This document shows, in pieces, positions 1-5,443 of a stretch of 11,499 nt of DNA. Position 1 is the first letter of the stretch, and the number at the start of each line of letters is the position of its first letter. The DNA lies in assembly GCA_002479245.1 (NCBI GenBank), contig DLMG01000254.1, positions 1 to 11,499 of the forward strand, given 5' to 3'. A program made the position numbers and the translations under genes. Source of the DNA: Verrucomicrobia subdivision 3 bacterium UBA7542. GTDB lineage: Bacteria > Verrucomicrobiota > Verrucomicrobiia > Limisphaerales > UBA11358. The notes under the pieces are model-generated. The model saw only the letters and a program-made list of their open reading frames with translations. It did not search any database and had not been told where the DNA came from.

Positions 1-40
1 TCTGTAATACAATCCTGTAACTTCGCGCACGGACGACAAA

Positions 41-174
41 GATTTGGACTGCGGTGGCAGCCTGCCGAGGCGAAGCGCAGCGAAGACTGGAGCGCAGCGG
101 CGACACCGCTTTCCGCACTGCCGGTTGCTTCCAAAAGCGGCGTGGCGCTTCGCTTCCCGCCGCAGTCCAAAATC
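41..174. repeat. Palindromic element with terminal inverted repeats
   Basis: The left end (41-54, gatttggactgcgg) is the reverse complement of the right end (160-174, ccgcagtccaaaatc) apart from one extra A. A second nested pair is exact over nine bases: 70-78 (gcgaagcgc) against 145-153. Between them are smaller hairpins, agcgg/ccgct at 96-110 and aagcg/cgctt at 135-150. The whole 134 bases could fold into a branched cruciform or RNA structure. It encodes nothing. From memory, similar 'tttggactgcgg...ccgcagtccaaa' palindromes are common between genes in Verrucomicrobia; that is recollection, not a search result. It could be a MITE/REP-like unit mobilised in trans. Confidence 0.75.
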
Positions 175-181
175 TGTGGTT

Positions 182-196
182 GCGGCCAAAGGCCGC
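182..196. repeat. Perfect 6-bp hairpin with three-base loop
   Basis: gcggcc (182-187), aaa (188-190) and ggccgc (191-196) form a perfect stem-loop just outside the right end of the 134-base palindromic element. No T-tract follows on either strand, so it is not a typical intrinsic terminator. Confidence 0.6.
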
Positions 197-308
197 GCTG
201 GGTCCATCTGTGTTCATCCGTGGTTAAAGATTTGCGTCTTCTGCGCCTTTTTGTCCACCCTCCGCAATACCTTGCTACGGAGGACGGGCGGCAAGAAATG
301 GAAACCAA

Positions 309-376
309 CAGAAGCAAACGAAGTGAACGACGAAACGAGGGCTGTTTCCAGTCTTTGTTCCCTTCGTTCCCTTCTG
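309..376. repeat. Large imperfect inverted repeat
   Basis: The arm at 309-328 (beginning cagaagcaaacgaag) is complementary to the arm at 357-376 (ending cgttcccttctg) at 17 of 20 positions, with a 28-base loop. Purine-rich and pyrimidine-rich arms of this kind make long but weakly conserved hairpins. No open frame in it looks real. Confidence 0.6.
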
Positions 377-405
377 TGGAAATGGACATCCCTGCTTTGG
401 GTTCC

Positions 406-458
406 TTGCGTTCTTCCTGTCCACCAAAGCCTTCGGCGTAGGCGGATGCGGTTAAAAA
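406..458. repeat. Dispersed repeat R2, copy 1
   Basis: Bases 406-451 are identical to 5314-5359 (46 bases). After one mismatch (452 T versus 5360 C) the next six bases, taaaaa, also match. The unit contains 'accaaagccttcggcgtagg'. The two copies have the same orientation and both sit downstream of a gene's stop codon, at 21 bases from the permease and about 77 bases from the ornithine decarboxylase. Confidence 0.85.
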
Positions 459-470
459 AGTTTCGCGAAA
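453..470 (-). terminator. Weak candidate terminator of the thioredoxin-ABC operon
   Basis: Read on the minus strand, 8 bases beyond the permease stop there is a 10-base palindrome (tttcgcgaaa, 461-470) followed by a C and a run of six T (454-459). The stem is very short if a normal loop is allowed, so the site is only suggestive. The T-run also belongs to repeat R2. Confidence 0.25.
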
Positions 471-478
471 GACCGCCG

Positions 479-1297
479 CTACACCAATTCCTTTGTGCGA
501 AACCGCCACAGGGCGAGCAATAACATGATCACTACAAAATCCGCGGCGTACAGGCTCAAGCAGGCGACATCCTTCACGTTCAACAGGCTGCCCTGAAGGA
601 CCTGGAAAAAGACGTTGAAATCCTTGTAGCTGGGCAGGATGAAATAAAGGGGATTGGGCGATGAATAAAAGCCGTTGCCGGCAACGAAAGCCAGCACCGA
701 GGCGATGATGGGATGCATGAAGAGGGACAGCAACATGGCCAGCGAACCCAGCATGAGCTGCCGGCAGAACATCAGCCACGGCGCCCATTTGATGACAGGA
801 CTCAATTCCAGGCTCTGGGTTTGCGCGAAGATAAGGATGGCAAGCGACGTAAGCAGGGCGAAAGCCGCCATGACCACAACCCCGCCCAGGTATTTGCCGA
901 GCAGAAATTGGGTGCGCGAGACCGGTTTCGAAAGCGTCAAACGGATGGTGCCTTTGCGAATCTCGGAAGCAACCGCGGTGCTGAAGATGAACAAGGCCAC
1001 GATGCTGCCGCCAAACGAAGCCACCTGATAGAACATCGCCTGAAGGGTCGTTGAGGCGCTTTCCATTGATTCCCGGAATTTACGCCGGTCCACTTCGCTC
1101 ATCTGATTGGTTCCCATGAACGAATTGTTGGTCATTTGATCGTCGCTGAATGATTTCGTTATGTTTTTGCGCGCCGACGACATGGTGATGGAGAAGAAGA
1201 TGGTCAACGCCAGCGACGCCAGCATCAGGCCGAGCAACAAACGCTGATGGAGCAACGCGCGAATGCTGTCGGTGGCGATCAGGAAAATGGTCTTCAT
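479..1297 (-). CDS. ABC-2 type transporter permease
   Basis: This is a 272-residue integral membrane protein, the probable membrane half of the transporter whose ATPase is encoded just upstream. I see about six hydrophobic segments (roughly residues 21-39, 92-110, 136-157, 172-193, 195-209 and 245-264). A charged extracytoplasmic stretch (42-85) lies between the first two. The segment ASEIRKGTIRLTLSKPVSRTQ (residues 110-130) is the 'E-x-R-x-G-T-...-L-x-x-P-x-S-R' signature of ABC-2 permeases of the NosY/YhaP kind. I chose the ATG at 1297 because MKTIFLIATDSIR is a natural permease N-terminus and it overlaps the ATPase stop as ATGA; longer frames read back into ATPase DNA. The substrate cannot be told. 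With a thioredoxin-like gene in the operon, a role in envelope protein or cofactor handling is possible but unproven. Confidence 0.9.
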   Translation of the reverse strand: MKTIFLIATDSIRALLHQRLLLGLMLASLALTIFFSITMSSARKNITKSFSDDQMTNNSFMGTNQMSEVDRRKFRESMESASTTLQAMFYQVASFGGSIVALFIFSTAVASEIRKGTIRLTLSKPVSRTQFLLGKYLGGVVVMAAFALLTSLAILIFAQTQSLELSPVIKWAPWLMFCRQLMLGSLAMLLSLFMHPIIASVLAFVAGNGFYSSPNPLYFILPSYKDFNVFFQVLQGSLLNVKDVACLSLYAADFVVIMLLLALWRFRTKELV

Positions 1298-2220
1298 AAT
1301 CTGGGCGGTGCGGCGATGGTGGCAAAGAAAATTTCTTCCAGTGATTGCGTCTCGGTCTCCGTCCGCACAATTTCGACGCCGTGCTGTTGCAGCAACTGTT
1401 CGACCGTTTTCCGGAGCGCCTCGTCCGGGCAACTGATCGTCGCCTGTCCCTGCACCAAAGTCACCTGGGCCGCCGTGGTCGCGAGCGCCTCCATCAGCGG
1501 AGCCGGAAGGCTTTTAACCACAAACCGCGTGCTTCGGCCGGCGGACAGTTCCTGCAAGGTTCCCACGCGCTTGAGTTCGCCATTTTGCAGGATGGCCACC
1601 CGATCACACACCGTTTCCACTTCCGAAAGGATATGCGAACTGATGAAAACGGTCTTACCGCGCCGCTTTAACTCAAGCAGGATGTCGCGGAACTCTTTTC
1701 GCCCGACCGGGTCAAGACTGGCGGTTGGTTCATCCAGGATCAACAAATCGGGGTCGTGCAACATGGCCTGGGCGAAACCAATTCGTTGCACCATGCCTTT
1801 GGAGTATTTGGAAACAACTTTTCCGGCCGCATCTTCCAGGTTCAGCAACTTCAACAATTCCGCCACCCGTGCCGGACGTGCCTTGGGTGACACGCCGCAA
1901 AGCGCGGCGTAGAAGTCGAGCAACCCTTTGCCCCGGTAATAGTCGTGCAGGATGATTGATTCCGGCAAATAACCCAATCGCCGGTGAACTTCCGTTTCGG
2001 CCACGGGCCGATCAAACAAATAAGCCGACCCGCTGGTCGGGCGGATTAAATTGAGCAGCAGATGGATCGTGCTGGTTTTGCCGGCTCCGTTCGGTCCCAG
2101 GAAGCCGAAGATTTCGCCTTCCTTGACCTCCAGGTTCAGCATCCGTACCGCAGGGGTTGCCTCTTGGTTCCAACCGTGGCCGTACGTCTTGCTGAGATTT
2201 TCAGTGCGGATGGCGGTCAT
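1294..2220 (-). CDS. ABC transporter ATP-binding protein
   Basis: This 308-residue cytoplasmic ATPase powers the ABC-2 permease encoded next. All nucleotide-binding elements are visible: Walker A GPNGAGKT (42-49), GYLPE in the Q-loop position (83-87, as is usual in the CcmA/NatA-like subgroup where Q is not retained), signature YSKGM (139-143), Walker B LLILDEP (159-165), D-loop SLD (168-170) and switch histidine 196 in ISSH. After the ~220-residue ATPase domain a ~85-residue tail ends in 'SLEEIFF', the C-terminal motif typical of exporters of this subgroup. The start at 2220 has an AGGGAA sequence about 10 bases upstream and follows the thioredoxin stop by 5 bases. Its own stop overlaps the permease start (ATGA), implying translational coupling. 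Substrate unknown. Confidence 0.95.
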   Translation of the reverse strand: MTAIRTENLSKTYGHGWNQEATPAVRMLNLEVKEGEIFGFLGPNGAGKTSTIHLLLNLIRPTSGSAYLFDRPVAETEVHRRLGYLPESIILHDYYRGKGLLDFYAALCGVSPKARPARVAELLKLLNLEDAAGKVVSKYSKGMVQRIGFAQAMLHDPDLLILDEPTASLDPVGRKEFRDILLELKRRGKTVFISSHILSEVETVCDRVAILQNGELKRVGTLQELSAGRSTRFVVKSLPAPLMEALATTAAQVTLVQGQATISCPDEALRKTVEQLLQQHGVEIVRTETETQSLEEIFFATIAAPPRL

Positions 2221-2225
2221 GCAGA

Positions 2226-2783
2226 CTATTCCCTGGTTAATCGTTCCAGCAATTGCCGCAACGCATCGTCATTACCCGAATAGCCGACGCGCAGCCATTG
2301 CACCACTCCCTTTTTATCCACCAGCACCAAAGTGGGAATGCCCCGCACGCCATAGTTGCCGCCGACAGCCCCGTCCTGGTCGAGTACCACGTGGAAGGAG
2401 TATTTCTTGCGTTGGATGAAATTGCGGACCGGTTCGGCAGTTTCTCCCTGATTAATGCTGAGGATTTCCAATCCACGGTCTTTGAATTTATCCTGCAACT
2501 CCTGCAAACCGGGCATCGCCATCCGGCAGGGCCCGCACCAGGTGGCCCAGAAATCCATCAAGACGACCTTTTGTCCCCGATACGAGCTTAACGTGACAGA
2601 GTTGCTGGACAAATCAGGCAATGAAAAATCCGGCGCCGGCTGGCCAACCTTGACATTCCCCATCTCAGGCACCGAGCCGCCACGTTGCTGGTGCAAGCCA
2701 ATTTTTACCTCATAATGGATGGCTATGCTCGCCAGCGCAAAAAGCACCCCCACGCTGATCCATGCAATTTTTGGCAGCTTCAT
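2226..2783 (-). CDS. Membrane-anchored TlpA/ResA-like thiol-disulfide oxidoreductase
   Basis: This 185-residue protein has an N-terminal membrane segment (about 6-22, IAWISVGVLFALASIAI) that is likely an uncleaved anchor or signal peptide, followed by an AhpC/TSA-thioredoxin fold. The sequence GQPAPDFSLPDL (48-58) opens the domain, the redox site is WCGPC (82-86) after MDFWAT, and the cis-proline is P150 in GIPT, followed by LVLVDKKG. These are the marks of periplasmic reductants such as TlpA and ResA, which keep cysteines reduced for cytochrome maturation or other envelope proteins. I chose ATG 2783 over a TTG at 2828 because the anchor begins right after it and a -10 box falls between the two. 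It is the first gene of the operon with the ABC transporter, whose start is 5 bases after its TAG stop. Confidence 0.93.
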   Translation of the reverse strand: MKLPKIAWISVGVLFALASIAIHYEVKIGLHQQRGGSVPEMGNVKVGQPAPDFSLPDLSSNSVTLSSYRGQKVVLMDFWATWCGPCRMAMPGLQELQDKFKDRGLEILSINQGETAEPVRNFIQRKKYSFHVVLDQDGAVGGNYGVRGIPTLVLVDKKGVVQWLRVGYSGNDDALRQLLERLTRE

Positions 2784-2805
2784 GATGTCGCGGCTCGGCC
2801 TGAAA

Positions 2806-2832
2806 ATTATAAGTTCGCGTTCGCGCAATCAA
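2806..2832 (-). promoter_or_regulatory. Predicted sigma-70-type promoter of the thioredoxin-ABC operon
   Basis: On the minus strand a perfect TATAAT occupies 2811-2806 and a TTGATT lies at 2832-2827, with a 15-base spacer (slightly short). Transcription would start near 2799, giving a 5' leader of about 16 bases before the ATG at 2783. The -35 box lies 30 bases from the core of repeat R1 copy 1. Confidence 0.45.
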
Positions 2833-2862
2833 CCTATTTGACGAACCTGCTTTCTGGAAAAA

Positions 2863-2986
2863 CAAACTGGCGGGGAACCGCGTATAGCGGCGTGGCCGCC
2901 ACGCGGCTGAGGGCGGGTGGTGAACCCCGACACGAGTCGGGGCTGGCTGACAGGCGGGTGGTGCGGATTTGGGAGTGTGAATTGCA
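2863..2986. repeat. Dispersed repeat R1, copy 1 (~124 bases)
   Basis: This block matches 5016-5138 in the same orientation with six substitutions and one single-base gap. A 6-base match (ttctgg, 2852-2857 and 5005-5010) extends it weakly to the left. Inside are a hairpin gcgtgg-ccg-ccacgc (2890-2904 region), a perfect 7-bp stem with a four-base loop (ccccgac-acga-gtcgggg, 2925-2942), and an 11-base direct repeat ggcgggtggtg on both sides of that stem (2912-2922 and 2953-2963). It encodes nothing convincing. Confidence 0.9.
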
Positions 2987-3191
2987 GAAAGCCAAGAAGC
3001 GTTCGACCCCTCACCTGACCTCCGGCCATTCTCTCCCCGATCGAGGCGGAGAGGACGAACCGAACAAGGTCATGCAGCAGATTCTGGAAAAGTTGAGCCG
3101 TCTTCACTCCGCCTCGCCGCGCCAAGGAGTTGAAGGTTGAGAGAATGGCTCGTGGGTACGCTCGCCCCACCTTTTACGGTTTCAATCCGTG

Positions 3192-3245
3192 TCCATCCGC
3201 GTATGGCGGCGTGGCCGCCACGCGGCTTTACGCCGTGGTTAAAGA
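3192..3245. repeat. 36-base hairpin set inside a 'tccatccgtggttaaag' repeat
   Basis: Bases 3192-3197 (tccatc) and 3234-3245 (cgtggttaaaga) would join to 'tccatccgtggttaaaga', close to the motif at 203-230 (tccatctgtgttcatccgtgg then ttaaaga). Between them sits a hairpin-forming unit with gcgta (3199-3203) and tacgc (3229-3233) at its ends and gcgtgg-ccg-ccacgc at its centre. Its left 30 bases are the same as the hairpin in repeat R1 (30 of 31 over 3197-3227 versus 2878-2908). This looks like a small palindrome that inserted into another repeat. Confidence 0.6.
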
Positions 3246-3401
3246 TGGGAATCGCGGAGCACAGAGACGCAGTGCGGGTTGAATGAGGAGCGCTGAAAGC
3301 ATCTCGCCACATGGCCACGAAATGCTTTTTCGACAACCCCGATTCGAAGGGACCGTTCTCACAGGGCGATCCATCGCGCCCGTTCTGGTTTCTCCACGGT
3401 T

Positions 3402-4799
3402 TTATTTGGAAACGGTCCGATGATAAATGAACCACTCGTAGCCGCTGAGGCTAAAGTCAGGGAGGCGGGTGTCAACCTGAGGTTTGGGCCTGCTGCTGAT
3501 TTTCACCAGCTCAAAGCCATCTGCATTTGACAATTCAACCGACCCGGTCACGCGGCGGCTTGAAAAATTGATTAAGACAAGGAACTCATCCTTCGCATCC
3601 CGTCGCAGGAGGCTAACGACTTCTCCCGGGGTCGTGTTCTCAAGCCAGACAACGTCCCCGTTGTAAAACGCGGCGTATTGCTTGCGAAGCTTGATCAGAT
3701 CCCGGTAAATGTCGCGCAGCGGAGGGCGTCCGCCGGGGTTCCAAAAAACCGGCATTTTTTCAAACAAGGCCGGGTCGGTGGACTCGGTGGCATCACCCAC
3801 TTCCATGCCATTGTAAAAGAGCGGCACGCCATCGAGCGTCAACATCAACACCTGGGCGGCGAGCGCGCCATTCACGCCGTAACGCACCACCGCCCGGTTT
3901 TCCTCGTGGTTGTCTGTAAAGCGCAGGTGCAACGCGCCCTTGGGGAACTGCTGCTGGGTGTGTTCCCACGATTGTTTCATGCGATAGACCGGTAATACGC
4001 TGCTCATGACCATGTTCAGCGCGGAGACCATGGCCCAGGAGGAATCCACGTCGAACGCCTTATAAAGCAGTGCCGGCTTGGCGCCAGCGTCAGCGAGAAT
4101 GATGACCTGAGGATTGATCTTCTCAAGTTCAGCCCGGACGGCTTCCCAAAAATCAAGGGGCACCGTAGAGGACACATCGCAACGGAACCCGTCCACGCCG
4201 AAGTCCTTCAACCAGTATTTCATCATTCCAATCATGTAGCGGCGCACATCTTGATTCGTATAATTCAACCCGGCCACATCCGTCCAAGCGGGATCGGGCG
4301 GGATGATGCTGCCATTCGCATCCTTCTGGTAAAACTGCGGATGTTCTTCCATGAGCACGCTATCCCAGGCGGTTTGACCGGCTACGATGTCCATAACCAC
4401 TTTCATGTCGCGCTTGTGGGCTTCCGCGATCAGTCGCTTGAAGTCGTTGGTTGTGCCATAGTCGGGGTTGATGGCGTAAAAGTCGCGCACCGCGAAAGGG
4501 CTTCCGATGGAGCCTTTCTTCATCTTTTCGCCGATCGGGTGGATCGGCATGAGCCAGAGAATATCCACACCCAGATCCTTTAATTCATCCAATCGGGCAG
4601 TAATCGCATTGAAATCCCCTTCCTTGGAGAAGTTTCGTGGAGAGATTTCATACACGACCGCACTCCGGAGCCAGTCGGGTGATTTGCGGGTGCTCGGATT
4701 GGATGAATCTGCCTCTGAACCGGCGGCAGAATTAATCGCCAGCCAACCCATGAGAGCTGTGGCAAGCAGGTATCGCAGTTTTTGCTGAATTTTGTTCAT
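3402..4799 (-). CDS. Secreted GH13 alpha-amylase-family protein with altered active-site residues
   Basis: The 465-residue protein has a signal peptide (basic start, hydrophobic LLATALMGWLAI at 11-22, likely cut near SAAGSEA, 24-30), a GH13 (beta/alpha)8 barrel and a C-terminal beta domain from about 385. Family landmarks are YEISPRNF (50-57), LWLMPIHPIG (81-90), GFRCD with nucleophile D208, and PLFYNGMEVG (326-335). Three usually invariant positions differ from the GH13 pattern: region I reads DIVAGQ (137-142) where N-H is normal; the acid/base position reads ILAD237 where ILAE is normal; and region IV reads NHE299 where NHD is normal. The bases support these codons (GAC at 4091-4089, GAG at 3905-3903). 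It may be inactive, binding-only, or chemically adapted. ATG 4799 was chosen because the signal peptide starts there. It stands alone between two repeat-rich gaps. Confidence 0.88.
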   Translation of the reverse strand: MNKIQQKLRYLLATALMGWLAINSAAGSEADSSNPSTRKSPDWLRSAVVYEISPRNFSKEGDFNAITARLDELKDLGVDILWLMPIHPIGEKMKKGSIGSPFAVRDFYAINPDYGTTNDFKRLIAEAHKRDMKVVMDIVAGQTAWDSVLMEEHPQFYQKDANGSIIPPDPAWTDVAGLNYTNQDVRRYMIGMMKYWLKDFGVDGFRCDVSSTVPLDFWEAVRAELEKINPQVIILADAGAKPALLYKAFDVDSSWAMVSALNMVMSSVLPVYRMKQSWEHTQQQFPKGALHLRFTDNHEENRAVVRYGVNGALAAQVLMLTLDGVPLFYNGMEVGDATESTDPALFEKMPVFWNPGGRPPLRDIYRDLIKLRKQYAAFYNGDVVWLENTTPGEVVSLLRRDAKDEFLVLINFSSRRVTGSVELSNADGFELVKISSRPKPQVDTRLPDFSLSGYEWFIYHRTVSK

Positions 4800-4828
4800 G
4801 GCGTTTGAGCTGTTGAGTTGATTTTTAG

Positions 4829-4849
4829 ACGCAGGTTGTTGGTCTGCGT
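4829..4849. promoter_or_regulatory. Palindrome in the GH13 5' leader, possible operator
   Basis: acgcag (4829-4834) and ctgcgt (4844-4849) form an exact 6-9-6 inverted repeat between the predicted promoter and the start codon of the GH13 gene, 30 bases from the ATG. It may be a regulator-binding site or an RNA hairpin in the ~160-base leader. No regulator gene is nearby, so its role is open. Confidence 0.35.
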
Positions 4850-4968
4850 TCACAAGTAACAAAACTCATTTTACTTCACGGTTTCAACGCTGTCCAGCCA
4901 GTTTAATGGATGGTTTTACGGAACGGGTCGGCGACCAGGAACAAATGCTGAATGGGAGCGGCTGGAGG

Positions 4969-4996
4969 ATAATATACCTACAAGTGTAAATCTCAA
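4969..4996 (-). promoter_or_regulatory. Predicted sigma-70-type promoter of the GH13 gene
   Basis: On the minus strand TTGAGA (4996-4991) and TATTAT (4974-4969) are separated by 16 bases in an AT-rich patch within GC-rich DNA. Transcription would begin near 4962, leaving an untranslated leader of about 160 bases before ATG 4799. Repeat R1 copy 2 begins 19 bases upstream of the -35 box. Confidence 0.4.
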
Positions 4997-5015
4997 TTCG
5001 CGCCTTCTGGCGGCG

Positions 5016-5138
5016 CAAACTGGCGGGGAACCGCGTATAGCGGCGTGGCCGCCACGCAGCTGAGGGCGGGTGGTGAACCCCGACACGAGCCGGGGCTGGC
5101 TGACCGGCGGGTGGTGCGGACTTGGGAATGTGAACTGC
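5016..5138. repeat. Dispersed repeat R1, copy 2
   Basis: This is the second copy of the unit at 2863-2986 in the same orientation, offset by 2153 bases, with six substitutions and a one-base gap near its right end. The central stem (ccccgac...gccgggg, 5078-5095) carries one change that breaks a base pair present in copy 1. The 11-base direct repeats ggcgggtggtg on both sides of the stem are kept. Confidence 0.9.
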
Positions 5139-5274
5139 GAAACGCGGGGCGGATCCTGAAACTGATTTCAAAGGCTTTGAACCGCTCATCTTCACCCGTC
5201 AGCGCTGATAAGCGGAGATAAACGGTTGGTGGTTGGTTGAGGATTGAGGGTTGAGCGTTAAAACAGCTCGCAGA

Positions 5275-5294
5275 TGCCGATTTGGAAATCGGCA
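5275..5294. repeat. Perfect 9-bp inverted repeat
   Basis: tgccgattt (5275-5283), gg, aaatcggca (5286-5294) is an exact palindrome around a two-base centre. As a hairpin it would have an 8-bp stem with a four-base loop. No T-tract follows on either strand. It lies 19 bases before repeat R2 copy 2. Confidence 0.7.
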
Positions 5295-5313
5295 CTCCGA
5301 TGCTTTGCGGTCT

Positions 5314-5366
5314 TTGCGTTCTTCCTGTCCACCAAAGCCTTCGGCGTAGGCGGATGCGGCTAAAAA
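5314..5366. repeat. Dispersed repeat R2, copy 2
   Basis: This is identical to 406-458 except for one base (5360). Its presence at two loci about 4.9 kb apart with almost no divergence shows it is a recently spread or actively homogenised unit, not shared coding ancestry. Confidence 0.85.
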
Positions 5367-5395
5367 TTTGGGCGTCGCAGAGCTCCGCCCTCCGA

Positions 5396-5424
5396 AATTC
5401 GTGTCAATTCGTGCAATTCGTGTC
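5396..5424. repeat. Three tandem 'aattcgtg(t)c' units
   Basis: aattcgtgtc (5396-5405), aattcgtgc (5406-5414) and aattcgtgtc (5415-5424) are adjacent direct repeats of 9-10 bases, 20 bases beyond the stop of the ornithine decarboxylase gene. They could be a slippage product or a degenerate dispersed repeat. Confidence 0.7.
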
Positions 5425-5443
5425 AAAACCGTTTCTTAAGCCT

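Larger units (their letters stand above)
1..478. other. Gene-free region built of inverted and dispersed repeats
   Basis: No credible gene is present. Two overlapping plus-strand open frames (44-523 and 142-441) are low-complexity translations of palindromic DNA and resemble no family I know. The stretch holds a 134-base terminal-inverted-repeat element (41-174), a short perfect hairpin (182-196), a 'tccatctgtgttcatccgtgg'-type motif (203-230), a GC hairpin with arms 259-264 and 278-283, a large imperfect inverted repeat (309-376) and a 53-base block (406-458) that recurs at 5314-5366. It follows the stop codon of the ABC permease, so it is the 3' flank of that operon. Confidence 0.75.
2833..3401. 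other. Repeat-rich intergenic region upstream of the thioredoxin operon
   Basis: No gene is supported. Minus-strand open frames at 2829-3170 and 3070-3435 are translations of repeats; both contain 'RGGHAAIRG', which comes from two copies of the same hairpin. The region holds repeat R1 copy 1 (2863-2986), an imperfect hairpin with arms ctctcc/ggagag (3031-3053), a hairpin element set in a second repeat (3192-3245), and an imperfect inverted repeat (3364-3381, gggcgat versus atcgcgccc) 20 bases beyond the GH13 stop. The last has no T-tract, so I do not call it a terminator. Confidence 0.65.
4997..5443. other. Repeat-rich intergenic region between ornithine decarboxylase and GH13
   Basis: No gene is supported; short frames here (4884-5195, 4993-5295, 5199-5426 and 5282-onward) translate repeats. 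Contents in order are repeat R1 copy 2 (5016-5138), a 9-bp perfect hairpin (5275-5294), repeat R2 copy 2 (5314-5366), a gggcg/cgccc pair (5370-5390) and a triple 'aattcgtg' run (5396-5424) close to the end of the decarboxylase gene. I see no clear intrinsic terminator for the polyamine operon. Confidence 0.65.

Noticed and set aside
44..523. 159-residue plus-strand open frame at the window start
   Set aside because: It is composed of palindromic and dispersed repeats and runs into the permease gene on the other strand.
1247..1912. 221-residue plus-strand open frame
   Set aside because: Antisense to the ABC ATPase gene, Ser/Arg-rich with no recognisable motif, whereas the opposite strand has complete Walker and signature motifs.
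2829..3170. 113-residue minus-strand open frame before the thioredoxin gene
   Set aside because: It covers repeat R1 and lies upstream of the predicted promoter; the translated 'RGGHAAIRG' also appears in another frame at 3070-3435 because the DNA hairpin is repeated.
3364..3381. Terminator for the GH13 gene
   Set aside because: The inverted repeat gggcgat/atcgcgccc has a two-base bulge and almost no loop, and no T-run follows on the minus strand.
5396..5424. Possible CRISPR-like array
   Set aside because: The 9-10 base units are directly adjacent with no spacers, and there are only three.
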